From the NCBI GenBank assembly GCA_002321895.1, contig DCMZ01000010.1, forward strand, positions 1 to 64,000: 64,000 nucleotides of DNA, given 5' to 3'. A program made the position numbers and the translations under genes. Of the stretch, positions 1 to 8,824 are shown piece after piece. The stretch's first letter is position 1; the number at the start of each line of letters is the position of its first letter. This DNA is from Bdellovibrionaceae bacterium UBA1609. Lineage in GTDB: Bacteria > Bdellovibrionota > Bdellovibrionia > Bdellovibrionales > UBA1609. The notes under the pieces were generated by a model. The model made no database searches. It had not been told where the DNA came from and saw only the letters and a program-made list of their open reading frames with translations.

Positions 1-78
1 GACAGTTCTATTGAGATTCATCAACAGTGTCGCCACCTCAGAAAAACGGATATAAGTTATATTATGTAACGCAATAAG

Positions 79-105
79 AGTTTTTAGAATGGCCAGTTTT
101 TAGAA
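79..105. repeat. 11-bp tandem direct repeat
   Basis: The sequence AGTTTTTAGAA occurs at 79-89 and again at 95-105, 16 bp apart start to start. It lies in the non-coding leader left of the first gene. It could be a regulatory half-site pair or chance in AT-rich DNA. Confidence 0.3.
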
Positions 106-161
106 AACATACATGATTTCCAATAATTACCTAATTCAGATCAAAATTATGGGCTATTCAG

Positions 162-187
162 GTCCAAATATACTCCAAATTTTGGAC
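162..187. promoter_or_regulatory. Nested dyad, candidate operator
   Basis: GTCCAAA at 162-168 is inverted as TTTGGAC at 181-187 with a 12-bp spacer. Inside it, TCCAAA-T-TTTGGA at 174-186 is a perfect 13-bp palindrome. Three TCCAAA half-sites therefore lie within 26 bp, about 60 bp ahead of the first gene start. This looks like a repressor or activator site; the regulator is unknown. Confidence 0.4.
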
Positions 188-249
188 TCTCATTTGCTTA
201 TATAGGTTCAGACTAGTTTCTGCTAGATTTCGTGACCATTGGAGAAGTT

Positions 250-693
250 ATGAGAATTGCTTTTATATTTACTTTATTTGTTCTAGGCGCACCATCTTTG
301 GTTTTTAGTGCTTCTGATGCGCCCACCTCACAATCCATTGAATCTAAGTATGAGAGAGATCAAGAAACATTGTTGGAGCTCGCCAGTCGGCTTGAGCATT
401 CCACTAAAAATATTCCTGAGATAAGTGAACAAAGGACGGTCCTAGCAAAAACCCTTAGTGGAAAGCGACAGCGGCTTCATGGGCAAGATAGATCGCAATT
501 TCTACTCACTAGATTCTATTTCACATCTAAGTTTGAGTTAAAATTTGATTGTTTTACCGATAGCCAGGTTCAATCCATCAATACGGGTGATTCTGTTGAG
601 GTGGAAGAATTGGTTGATTTGGAAAGTTACACTTCCTGTATGGTTAATGGCCTGTCGCAACTTACCGAGGATGTCCGCAAGTTTAATAGATAA
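250..693 (+). CDS. Small secreted protein of unknown function
   Basis: A 147-residue protein that I do not recognise. The ATG at 250 is preferred over the upstream GTG at 232 because GGAG lies five bases before it and the protein then begins directly with a Sec signal peptide (hydrophobic stretch roughly residues 4-16, cleavage near SASD). The mature part is charged and probably helical, with two cysteines near the middle and C-terminus that could form a disulfide. It stands alone, with a nested dyad upstream and a strong terminator downstream, so it is probably a monocistronic periplasmic or exported protein. Confidence 0.6.
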   Translation: MRIAFIFTLFVLGAPSLVFSASDAPTSQSIESKYERDQETLLELASRLEHSTKNIPEISEQRTVLAKTLSGKRQRLHGQDRSQFLLTRFYFTSKFELKFDCFTDSQVQSINTGDSVEVEELVDLESYTSCMVNGLSQLTEDVRKFNR

Positions 694-722
694 AATGGCA
701 TTAAAACTGTCACAAATTTGAA

Positions 723-751
723 GCCGGGAGCTAGTTTCCGGCACTTTTTTT
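723..751 (+). terminator. Rho-independent terminator
   Basis: GCCGGGAG at 723-730 pairs with TTTCCGGC at 735-742 around a 4-base loop, followed by AC and a run of seven T. It sits 30 bp after the stop of the first gene and ends its transcript. Confidence 0.85.
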
Positions 752-845
752 ATCCAAAATAGATCTTGCTGTCGCCTGACTTCTTGTGGGTAAACTCAAC
801 TTATGTAATACCTAATTGTACCTTCATTGGGGATTGGGGTTTGCA

Positions 846-1697
846 TTGATCAAGGGGTTGAGTCTATTTCTATGTCTAATTTTCTGTCTTTCTGCCTTTG
901 CAGACAGAGTGATTATTGATGCTCCCGAAGGTGGTATCTATAGAATCACTTGGCCTGATGATGGCCGAGTGGCTGAAATCAAGCGCTCCTATAATTCTTC
1001 CGGATATTTGAATATTTCTTTCGAACCCATTCAAAGTGACTGTGAATTTTTAAATATCCACTCCCCTATCATCTATAAACCAAACTATCGCGAAGACTTT
1101 ATCGCCGCTATATGGGTGGAAAATCCGGTAGACCCTTCGCGTGTAGGGAAAATTGTCGAGCGGTCTTTGGGGTTTGATTACAAGCCCGTTTTTTTGAAGA
1201 TAGAAGCCACATGGAATCATCGAGAAAAGTTCCCATCTCTATTTTCTGAAATGGGTCCGAGTCTTTTAGAGTTTGAAGCCCCTGAGCAGGAGTCCTTGCA
1301 AATACAAGACTGGCATAGTGAGCGCATGATTAGAAATCCTGAAACGGGTGTGGATGAAAACACCATTGTATCTGGAGCCTATGGAATGCTTCTAGAAAAA
1401 TTCGATTTGGGTTTTCAAATTACAGATCCGGGTTATATCTATTCGCGATCCAACAATTCTGAATGGCCTATGCTGGGCGATGTGGTCAGTTGGCAAATGG
1501 TATCCAACGATGACTCTTGCACCATTGCCTTCTCTCCAAAGCTCTCTGAGCTATCAGAAGAATTACAATACTATCGTAATCAAATAGATCCTTATTATAC
1601 TGAATTTCGTTGGGGCAATCCCATATCTGACTATATTGAAACCAGCCGTAGAAACTTTATTGAGTTTGGTCAAAACTTTCCGGTGAGAGTAAGATGA
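846..1697 (+). CDS. Secreted protein, first gene of DUF1588/DUF1501 operon
   Basis: About 283 residues, no family recognised. The open frame extends up to a TTG at 816, but the TTG at 846 follows GGGG by six bases and gives a clean signal peptide (hydrophobic core, then SAFA before the mature DRVIID). The mature protein looks beta-rich, with cysteines that could pair in the periplasm. The stop codon overlaps the start of the next gene in an ATGA, so translation is coupled to the cytochrome-c-like lipoprotein. It is probably an envelope partner of the next three genes. The exact start is uncertain because all candidates are TTG. Confidence 0.6.
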   Translation: MIKGLSLFLCLIFCLSAFADRVIIDAPEGGIYRITWPDDGRVAEIKRSYNSSGYLNISFEPIQSDCEFLNIHSPIIYKPNYREDFIAAIWVENPVDPSRVGKIVERSLGFDYKPVFLKIEATWNHREKFPSLFSEMGPSLLEFEAPEQESLQIQDWHSERMIRNPETGVDENTIVSGAYGMLLEKFDLGFQITDPGYIYSRSNNSEWPMLGDVVSWQMVSNDDSCTIAFSPKLSELSEELQYYRNQIDPYYTEFRWGNPISDYIETSRRNFIEFGQNFPVRVR

Positions 1698-3193
1698 AGT
1701 ATTGTATAGGTCTTCTATTTTTTATATGTCTTTCATGTTCTCCTGCCAGTCATCAGCAACTGACTCCCTCTCCCAATCAAAAACATACGGACCGCTCCAT
1801 TAATTACGAGGCCTACTTAAGAAAGTTGTCCTTTCACCTTAGAGGCCACCCGCCACGAGTGAGTGAGTATACAGAACTTCAGAGGATCGAAGGTGAGGAT
1901 CTAAAAAACAAATTTACAGATCGTAAAATTGATGAATACCTATCCTCTTATCACTTTGTGGATAAGATGGAATTGAGATTTGAAGAGCTTCTATCTATGC
2001 GTGCTTCGCAATCTTCCAGGCACCCGCATTATAAGTTTGAAGAGATACCTGAAATTTACGACTCTCCTCATGCCGCGTTTTCTACATTCAATTCGATGAA
2101 TCACCTCATTCGGTCCGTATTCCAGGAAAACCTCAGCTGGGATGAGTTGCTTACGTCTAGAAGATTTCGCCTATTTCCAATTAGAGATAAGGTAGAACGC
2201 GTGAGTGACCACGAGTTTTTTGCCGGGCTCGTTAATGAAGTCATTGAGCAGAAACATGAAATAACAGATCTTGAGTTCGACAATACTGAGGACCGAATCG
2301 CTGGTATATTAACCACCAATCGATTTGTGCAGAGATATACAAACACAAATTTAAATAGAGGTCGCAGGTGGGCTTCTGTGGTGTTTAAAGTTTTTCTATG
2401 TGATGAAATGCGCACGGTAGTTGTGAATGAAAGTTCAAATCAATCGGCGGTTTTGGATTTGGTTTTTCCGGGGCAACATCATTCAGGTGCGGAAATGGAT
2501 CCTTTACAGGATGTCGCTATGGGAACTCAACAGACCAATGAAAGCTGCATGGCCTGTCACCAGAAACTAGACCCCGTTGGTCGGACCTATAGTAAAATTG
2601 GATCTATTTTAAGTAGTTTTAAGAGCCCTGGTCAGTTGGTTTATGAAAGGACCGATGGAAGCCTCTTTAGAGAGGATGTACGCAGTATTGGGGATCTAGG
2701 TCGAAAGATCACCGAGCAGCAGCTCTATGTAGATTGTCAAACTAAGCGTATGTGGGATTGGTTCATTGGGACAGATATGGTGTTTAATGAGTCCATTCAG
2801 CGGGATATTTCAAAAGAGTTTGAGCACCTCAATAGAAAGCCAAAAAGCTTTATCAAGTATCTCGTATCACGATCTGAGTTTTATCAAGGGCCTGAGTCAT
2901 CTATAGACCTTCCGACAATGGTTGCAAATGTTAAGGCCATACTTAATAACTGTACGAGTTGCCATCAATCTGAAGGTATTCCGGATTTTACGAATTGGCC
3001 TATTGGAGGTTCGGACCTGAGTCATCAAAGATATCTCACTAAAATTCAAAGTGATATGGGGCTTTCTGGAACAGCTCGATCTATGCCACCACTCAACTCC
3101 GGTTGGCAGCCGTCAGATGCGGATTTGGACCTATTGAAGCATTGGTATGAGCAAGGGGCTCCCGATGAGGAAGGTAGAACCTATGTGGATTAA
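1694..3193 (+). CDS. Cytochrome c-like DUF1588-type lipoprotein
   Basis: A 499-residue exported protein with a short hydrophobic leader ending LSCS, a probable though not canonical lipobox. Two CxxCH motifs are visible: CMACH at residues 285-289, inside a DUF1588-like segment (CxxCHxxLDPxG), and CTSCH at 420-424 in a C-terminal cytochrome c-like domain that also has an MPP methionine motif near residue 460. DUF1588 proteins are typical of planctomycetes and predatory deltaproteobacteria, usually next to a DUF1501 gene as here. A c-type heme or metal-dependent periplasmic redox role is inferred; the substrate is unknown. It overlaps both neighbouring genes, which argues for one translational unit. 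Confidence 0.75.
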   Translation: MKYCIGLLFFICLSCSPASHQQLTPSPNQKHTDRSINYEAYLRKLSFHLRGHPPRVSEYTELQRIEGEDLKNKFTDRKIDEYLSSYHFVDKMELRFEELLSMRASQSSRHPHYKFEEIPEIYDSPHAAFSTFNSMNHLIRSVFQENLSWDELLTSRRFRLFPIRDKVERVSDHEFFAGLVNEVIEQKHEITDLEFDNTEDRIAGILTTNRFVQRYTNTNLNRGRRWASVVFKVFLCDEMRTVVVNESSNQSAVLDLVFPGQHHSGAEMDPLQDVAMGTQQTNESCMACHQKLDPVGRTYSKIGSILSSFKSPGQLVYERTDGSLFREDVRSIGDLGRKITEQQLYVDCQTKRMWDWFIGTDMVFNESIQRDISKEFEHLNRKPKSFIKYLVSRSEFYQGPESSIDLPTMVANVKAILNNCTSCHQSEGIPDFTNWPIGGSDLSHQRYLTKIQSDMGLSGTARSMPPLNSGWQPSDADLDLLKHWYEQGAPDEEGRTYVD

Positions 3194-3842
3194 AGTTTTA
3201 CTGCCGCTGCTCTTTAGTTGCTCCTCATTGGCTGAATTTAAAAAAGGTGAAGTTCAACTAGGGACTCCTAGGGATTTCCTCAAGCTTCTACAGTTTCATT
3301 TTCCATTGGCCATTTACGATCCCCTAGCACCCACCGGATTAAAAGTGGACACGGAGTGCCGGTATCTCCAAAGATCAAATCGCTATATTCTTGGAGCAAC
3401 CAATTCAGCAACAGGCAATCCTACAACTCCTGAACCTACCATTAGTTTTGTGAGATGGTGGTCCAAATGTACGACTCAACACATAGAAGTGCATTGGACT
3501 AAACTGGAAAATGAAGTTGTCAAGGAGCATCAGCAGTGGCTGGAGTTTTATCCCAAATCCCTGCTCCCCAATGATGAGACTCAAGAGGTGGTCCAGCATT
3601 TGAAAAGTAGCACTTGGGGGGCACTCAATGATTCTCAGAAAAGGGAATGGGTGGATCATTTAATATTAAAATATGTTGGGCCAGACACAGTCATTGATCA
3701 TCTTGGTTTGGGATCCAACAAAACTACCATTCAAAACAATTTGTTAGAGGTAATGAAATCTCAGGAGTCTGCAGATTTGTTACAAGCGGGGCAGAAACTC
3801 AGCCTTTATATTTTACTTAGAGAAGAATCTATTAGTTTTTAG
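3183..3842 (+). CDS. Secreted protein of the DUF1588/DUF1501 operon
   Basis: About 219 residues, function unknown. In-frame ATGs exist at 3147, 3165 and 3183. The last is chosen because GAGGAAGG precedes it by eight bases and it begins exactly at a signal peptide (MWIKVLLPLL, cleaved after SLA). It overlaps the end of the cytochrome-c-like gene by 11 bp and ends 11 bp before the DUF1501 gene. The mature protein has a cysteine pair and a helical C-terminal half. Its fixed place between the two recognisable genes suggests a structural or chaperone partner. Confidence 0.6.
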   Translation: MWIKVLLPLLFSCSSLAEFKKGEVQLGTPRDFLKLLQFHFPLAIYDPLAPTGLKVDTECRYLQRSNRYILGATNSATGNPTTPEPTISFVRWWSKCTTQHIEVHWTKLENEVVKEHQQWLEFYPKSLLPNDETQEVVQHLKSSTWGALNDSQKREWVDHLILKYVGPDTVIDHLGLGSNKTTIQNNLLEVMKSQESADLLQAGQKLSLYILLREESISF

Positions 3843-3853
3843 AGAGGGATATT

Positions 3854-5086
3854 TTGAATCGCAGAAGTTTTGTAAAATCAGCTACGGGCTTATATTTGTC
3901 CAGTTTTGCCATGCCAGAACTGGCAAAGGCTGATGAATCCCCTGACCGTAAGTTTGTGGTGTTAATACAAATTGGTGGCGGATGGGATGTGACTTTGGGA
4001 CTAGATCCTTGGACCGCGACCGAGAGACCCGATCCTTCGGATATGTTCATTGAGTATAGGGATGATGAAGTTTTAAGGTTGGATGGTGGGATTGCTTTGG
4101 GTCCTAGTGCCACTCCCCTACAGAGACACGCTCAAGATATTTCAGTGGTCAATGGTGTGTTTTTAAGTCAGGTGGATAATGGTCACGGAGCGGCTGCTAT
4201 TTATATGAATTCAGGATCGGGCAATGGCTCAGTTTCATCCTTCCCAATGGAGATTGCTAACTTTGGTGACGTGGGACCACTAGGTGTTTTTTACGACCGA
4301 TATATTACAAAAGCCAGCCGAAGCACTATTGCCACCAGCTTAGATGAATTAAGGCAATTGCCCAATAGTGAAGACCCTTCGGATATACTGGCTTTAATTT
4401 ATAAAAATATAAATTCAAAAAGCGCAATGGGGAATGCTATCAGGGCCATGCTGGCATCGCGCGACACTACAAGGCTTTTGAAGGCTAAGATTGAAGCGCT
4501 TTCCAATCAGTACCAGAGCATCCCTAAAGAGGAACTACTATTGGCGGGACTGGAAGCAGGAGCTTGTCATCAAGGGGCTATAATGATTGATGAAAGCTTA
4601 GATACCCACGCCAATCATGTGGGTCAGCATAAAACCGCCCAACTTCGTGCCTGGCAGAAAGTGGCGAATATTTTTGATAAGTTCAAGCAGCGGGAATTTC
4701 GAGCTGGACAGTCCATGTTCGATAATACTCTTTTTGTAGTGGTTTCTGAGTTTGCTCGTACCGCAAGTTTAAATGGAGCCCGTGGTAAGGATCACAATCC
4801 GATGACAAACTCGGTTTTGTTTGCGGGTGCTGGATTTCGTAAAAAGCAGAGTGTTGGAGCCAGCAAATTGATACCGGCGTCCCAATCAAGGCAGGGCACA
4901 TCCTATCACATTGCCAACCCTATTAACTATAGAACCGGACAAGTGGAGCGGCAGCGGACAGAAGAATCTAGGATGATTTTTCCCGAGAATATAATTAAGA
5001 CAGCCTCTCGAATAGCCCTACCCGACCAAACTAATTACAGCGTCTTGCCCGAGGGAGTGGAGTTGTTAAACCAGTTGCTGCTATAA
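3854..5086 (+). CDS. Tat-exported DUF1501 family protein
   Basis: A 410-residue protein starting at a TTG after AGAGAGGG. The N-terminus NRRSFVK is a twin-arginine signal, so it is exported folded. The C-terminal half carries DUF1501 hallmarks: an SEFARTxxLNG segment, a KDHNPM segment, and an earlier LDTHANH segment. DUF1501 proteins belong to the alkaline phosphatase/sulfatase-like fold and are nearly always encoded beside cytochrome-like DUF1588/DUF1592 partners. The reaction is not known. It is the last gene of the 846-5086 operon. Family assignment is firm; role is not. Confidence 0.85.
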   Translation: MNRRSFVKSATGLYLSSFAMPELAKADESPDRKFVVLIQIGGGWDVTLGLDPWTATERPDPSDMFIEYRDDEVLRLDGGIALGPSATPLQRHAQDISVVNGVFLSQVDNGHGAAAIYMNSGSGNGSVSSFPMEIANFGDVGPLGVFYDRYITKASRSTIATSLDELRQLPNSEDPSDILALIYKNINSKSAMGNAIRAMLASRDTTRLLKAKIEALSNQYQSIPKEELLLAGLEAGACHQGAIMIDESLDTHANHVGQHKTAQLRAWQKVANIFDKFKQREFRAGQSMFDNTLFVVVSEFARTASLNGARGKDHNPMTNSVLFAGAGFRKKQSVGASKLIPASQSRQGTSYHIANPINYRTGQVERQRTEESRMIFPENIIKTASRIALPDQTNYSVLPEGVELLNQLLL

Positions 5087-5088
5087 AA

Positions 5089-5113
5089 CTCCCCGAAGGT
5101 AATTCATGGGGAG
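5089..5113 (+). terminator. Possible hairpin terminator after DUF1501 gene
   Basis: CTCCCC at 5089-5094 pairs with GGGGAG at 5108-5113 over a 13-base loop, immediately after the stop codon. There is no T-run, so it may be an mRNA end-stabilising hairpin rather than an intrinsic terminator. Confidence 0.35.
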
Positions 5114-5199
5114 CCGGAGTAGAGAGTGCTTATTTAGGATTTAAATTTAACCAAAGGTACATTTTTGGTTTTTAATAAAATGATTTGCAAGGGGGAAAT

Positions 5200-5712
5200 A
5201 TGCAAAGTTTAAAATTAATTATAGCAATTCTAATATTCGCAGGTGTGGCCAACGCTCACCCTATGTACGACGCCATCGGTGGGAACTGGGCTGGTAGTGG
5301 AATTGTAAATTATGGCGGCGATTTTATCGCTTCGACCACATACACATTAACAATTGATGAGAACGGTTTCTTTCGGGACCATAGAATCGACGTGGATGAA
5401 AATGGTGATCTAGTTCAGGAGTTTAGAGTGGCCGTCGAGTACACACCTGAACTGGGTGCGGCCAAAATGTCAGGACGAGTGGCTGATGGAAATGACTCTA
5501 TTTTCGAGAAGTCCAATGGATTTTGCCTCATCAATGAGTGCACATTCATCTATCAATGGAGTGGTGGCGATTTAGCTCATGTGAACGTAAGAAAAATCAA
5601 TGAAAACTCTATCGTTGTAAACAAGCAGGTCATTAGCAGAGAGTCGGATATATTTTATTATATGCAGTCTCACCTCACTCGCGTTGTAGAGCCAGCAAGT
5701 TCAGCGAGATAA
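5200..5712 (+). CDS. Secreted lipocalin-like small protein, unknown
   Basis: A 170-residue protein beginning at the ATG at 5200, with GGGGG seven bases upstream. The earlier in-frame ATG at 5185 lacks a site and would lengthen the signal peptide. The signal ends VANA before HPMYDAIG. The mature sequence has a GNWxGxG opening, alternating beta strands and one disulfide candidate pair, reminiscent of small beta-barrel proteins of the DUF1579/lipocalin style, but this is only a shape-based impression. It is a single gene. Confidence 0.55.
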   Translation: MQSLKLIIAILIFAGVANAHPMYDAIGGNWAGSGIVNYGGDFIASTTYTLTIDENGFFRDHRIDVDENGDLVQEFRVAVEYTPELGAAKMSGRVADGNDSIFEKSNGFCLINECTFIYQWSGGDLAHVNVRKINENSIVVNKQVISRESDIFYYMQSHLTRVVEPASSAR

Positions 5713-5854
5713 TTTAAGCTGTATTACTAACTAGTTAGAAATACACAGTATTAATTCCTCAATAGATAGGAAATGATTACCATAGACCAACTAAAAACCC
5801 ATGGAATGGGGGGGGCTATGGTAAGACATCCAGCTATATATTAAGGAGATTTTC

Positions 5855-6472
5855 ATGAAAAATATTCTAGTTGTAGCTCTACTTTCATTTGGACTGATGG
5901 CCTGTGATAAAGGTGGTAGTAAAGATAGCTGTAGCTCTAATGCTGAAATTGTGACGATTCAAACTTATGGTATCAGTAATATGAGTCGCAATCGTAATAA
6001 TCGAATTATCATTCCCAATGGCACTAATTTAGAGAACGAAAAAGTAGAAGGATTTCTTAGAGTGAAAGGCTCGGGTGAAGAGATCGAACTTCCTACAAAT
6101 ACTCCGGACGCGTCTAATTCCACGGATATCGAGCAAGCCATCGATTTTAATAGTAATAATTTTTTCGCCGGCAACGATGCGGTTCCCTTCAACAGAGAAG
6201 ATGATCTGTCCAAAGCCAGTGGCGAAGACATGTATGTACTCAACGAGAAAATTATTCTAGATACGATCCGAAAGAGTTTTGGCAGTCCTGATTTTGGTGA
6301 ACAAAATGTTATGAAGTTTTGTAGTTGGACAAGCGCAGAATTTGCCTTCTATGAAGATTCTGATCTAGGTAATACTCTTCAATTTCAAAACACAATCAAA
6401 GCCGCCGTTCAAATCAGTGAAGAGGGGCTTTTTCAAGTACGTCAAAGGTCGAACAGCATCTTTCAAGACTGA
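5855..6472 (+). CDS. Lipoprotein of unknown function
   Basis: A 205-residue protein with an ideal ribosome-binding site (AAGGAG) and a classic lipoprotein signal ending in lipobox LMAC at cysteine 17. The mature part is acidic and asparagine-rich, with a low-complexity NRNN segment near residue 47 and no recognisable domain. It lies convergent with the glycerate-kinase-like gene, only eight bases apart. Confidence 0.65.
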   Translation: MKNILVVALLSFGLMACDKGGSKDSCSSNAEIVTIQTYGISNMSRNRNNRIIIPNGTNLENEKVEGFLRVKGSGEEIELPTNTPDASNSTDIEQAIDFNSNNFFAGNDAVPFNREDDLSKASGEDMYVLNEKIILDTIRKSFGSPDFGEQNVMKFCSWTSAEFAFYEDSDLGNTLQFQNTIKAAVQISEEGLFQVRQRSNSIFQD

Positions 6473-6480
6473 GATCGTAG

Positions 6481-7233
6481 TTAAGATAAGGGCTGTCGAT
6501 TTTTATCCAGATCGATAGCCAAATACTTCTTAAATTCAGCACTACGCTCACTCACAGTATGGGCGTAGGACTTGTAGGCCGGGATAAATTTTTCGATATA
6601 AGCCTTCGCTTCACTATCGGAAAGTCCAGAGCCCTTGGTCTTCCGGCGCTCCTGTTCTGCTTCTACTCGCCAATCAATGGTGTACTCCACTTCTTTTGGC
6701 TTAAGATAAAGGAAGTGCGTAAAATAGGAATACAAGTCTTCATAGTCTTTAAGGTTTTCGTTAATCTGGTTAAGAAACGGATCCTCAATTTGAGTGAAAT
6801 GAGGCATAAATCCCAAAAACCAGCCTTCAACAATAATCACTTCTAAGGGGAATTGAACCTGTTCCCATTGTGATTCCGCTACACGGTCCCCTAGCCCGCC
6901 ATTAAGAGCTTTATCAAAGCGGGGTATAGAACAGGGCTTCCCATCTTTTAAAGCGTCTAGAGTGGCAAATAGGAGCTCTAAATCGTGGGTCCCAGGGTAT
7001 CCTCTTTGTTTGAGATATGGGTTTTTTGTGTTTTTGGCTAAATTTTGTTGTTGTTCAAAGGTAAGGTAAAAATCATCTATGGAAATGGTTTTGCAATAAT
7101 AATTATGTTTCAGAAAGTGATCGTTGAGCTGTCCAGCCAAAGTGGATTTACCACTCCCCTGTGCCCCAGAAATGCCCAACACACAAGGCGTATCTATCCA
7201 TGTATTTACGCGATTAAATATATGAGAGTCCAT
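6481..7233 (-). CDS. D-glycerate 3-kinase-like P-loop kinase
   Basis: About 250 residues. The N-terminus has a Walker A loop GAQGSGKST (residues 23-31), then SIDDFY, a kinase Asp-Asp motif, and the RGYPGTHD segment typical of the GLYK/TDA10 family, which includes plant D-glycerate 3-kinase and uridine-kinase-like proteins. The likely reaction is D-glycerate plus ATP to 3-phosphoglycerate. It overlaps the 3' end of the symporter gene and follows it, so the two are cotranscribed. The nearby GH13_18 phosphorylase would release glycerate if it acts on glucosylglycerate, which supports this substrate. The ATG at 7233 is preferred to a TTG nine bases earlier; neither has a good binding site. Confidence 0.75.
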   Translation of the reverse strand: MDSHIFNRVNTWIDTPCVLGISGAQGSGKSTLAGQLNDHFLKHNYYCKTISIDDFYLTFEQQQNLAKNTKNPYLKQRGYPGTHDLELLFATLDALKDGKPCSIPRFDKALNGGLGDRVAESQWEQVQFPLEVIIVEGWFLGFMPHFTQIEDPFLNQINENLKDYEDLYSYFTHFLYLKPKEVEYTIDWRVEAEQERRKTKGSGLSDSEAKAYIEKFIPAYKSYAHTVSERSAEFKKYLAIDLDKNRQPLS

Positions 7234-8824
7234 AGCACACAATCGTAATCAAGATGAAATAGGCCACTAGCCATAAGCTGCGGTGACCCCAGTTGATTTT
7301 ACATCCTAGTTTCTCAATAACTCCAGGTTCCCATGTGAGTGTTTCGGTAAACACTTTCGGTGTACCAGTATAGCTCACTAAAATTCCCACAATAAAAGTA
7401 AAAAGAAATCCGGTTAAGTTCCACCATAGCCAAGAAATGTTAGGGAAATAGATCCAGAGAATAGCATTTACGGCTACCCCGCCAATCAATCCCACAATAG
7501 CGCCCTGACTGTTGGCTTTCTTCACCATTAAACCGAGCAAAAACACACCTAGAATGGATCCATTGGTTAAAGAGCCTATTTTATTCACAGATACTATGAT
7601 CGAGTCTGCAATATCCTCCACATAAAACGCAAAAGTAACGCAAAGAACTCCCCAGAATAAAGTGAGCCCTCTGGACCAGATCACTTCTTGCTTGTTGGTC
7701 ATGTCTTTAATCCAAAGACGTTGGACCACATCACGTAAACTCACAGCACTAAGGCTATTGATAACAGAGTCTAGCGAAGACATGGCTGCGGCAAATAAAC
7801 CCACCATAACAAGTCCTACCAACCCTGAAGGAAAATTTTGTAGGACAAACATAGGAACCGCTAAATTGTAATTGGGACTACCACTTTCCGTGGTGGGTAA
7901 ACTTCCTAAAAAGTCGGGAAACTTAACAGCAAAACCAGCCAAGCAAATACCTAGCGCGCAGTAACTAAGTACTAACGGAAATCGAAGTAAGCCATTCAAG
8001 AACAGTGATTGGTTTGTATCATCAATACTTTTTGTGGATAACTCTCTTTGTACCTGAGATTGATCTGTACCGTAGTAGGACATATATAGGAAGAAACCAC
8101 CGAATAACATCGGCCAAAAGGCAAAGTCTTTCCCGTCACCCCAGCCATGATCACTGAAATTAATAGCATTTAACCTTTCTTTTGGTGTCACATCCAGAAG
8201 CGAGCTCACGCCACCAATTAGGTCTAAAGCATAAAAAATAGCGATAAAGATAGCTAACAATAGAATAACCATTTGAATAACGTCGGAGTAGACAACGGCT
8301 TTCATTCCCCCAAACATATCATAGATAATGGTTACCACTCCAAGTCCGACAGCGGCCCACCAAAAGGGAATGTCTAAGCAAACCATAAGCACTAGCGAAA
8401 CCCCGTAGACAGTGACACCGGTGGAAAAGGCTCTGAGAAATTGGAAAAGAATACTTAACGATAATCGAGTGGCGAGATTAAACCTTTTTTCTAGATAACT
8501 ATAGACCGAGATCACTTGAAGCGCGCGAAACAGTGGTAGCATCAAAAGCATCAAACCGATCATGGCTAATGGCAGTGCCATTTCGTATTGGAGCCAGACC
8601 AATCCGCCACCCACAGAGAAGGCAACAAAAGCCGGGGCACCGAGCAAACTATTAGTAGAACATTGTGTGGCCATGGTGGAAAGAGCTACCGACCAAGCGC
8701 TAAGGTCATTACCACCTAAGTAGTAATCGCTCTTGTTTTTTTGTCCGCGACTTAAGAAAACACTTAAACCCACCATAAATAGTAGATATAAACCAATAAT
8801 GAGCCAATCCAGTGAAGATAACAT
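7214..8824 (-). CDS. Sodium:solute symporter (SSS family)
   Basis: A 536-residue inner-membrane protein with roughly 13-14 hydrophobic segments. The N-terminus has the family's SDYYLGG motif after the first helix and an STMATQ/S segment in the sodium-binding region. The SSS family (TC 2.A.21) imports sugars, amino acids or carboxylates with sodium. It overlaps the downstream kinase by about 20 bp and is divergent from the GH13_18 phosphorylase with overlapping 5' ends. Context suggests glucosylglycerate, a sugar or glycerate as cargo, which the sequence alone cannot settle. Confidence 0.88.
   Translation of the reverse strand: MLSSLDWLIIGLYLLFMVGLSVFLSRGQKNKSDYYLGGNDLSAWSVALSTMATQCSTNSLLGAPAFVAFSVGGGLVWLQYEMALPLAMIGLMLLMLPLFRALQVISVYSYLEKRFNLATRLSLSILFQFLRAFSTGVTVYGVSLVLMVCLDIPFWWAAVGLGVVTIIYDMFGGMKAVVYSDVIQMVILLLAIFIAIFYALDLIGGVSSLLDVTPKERLNAINFSDHGWGDGKDFAFWPMLFGGFFLYMSYYGTDQSQVQRELSTKSIDDTNQSLFLNGLLRFPLVLSYCALGICLAGFAVKFPDFLGSLPTTESGSPNYNLAVPMFVLQNFPSGLVGLVMVGLFAAAMSSLDSVINSLSAVSLRDVVQRLWIKDMTNKQEVIWSRGLTLFWGVLCVTFAFYVEDIADSIIVSVNKIGSLTNGSILGVFLLGLMVKKANSQGAIVGLIGGVAVNAILWIYFPNISWLWWNLTGFLFTFIVGILVSYTGTPKVFTETLTWEPGVIEKLGCKINWGHRSLWLVAYFILITIVCYGLSYI

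Noticed and set aside
5965..6243. Minus-strand frame in the lipoprotein gene
   Set aside because: No start site, lies within a better supported lipoprotein.
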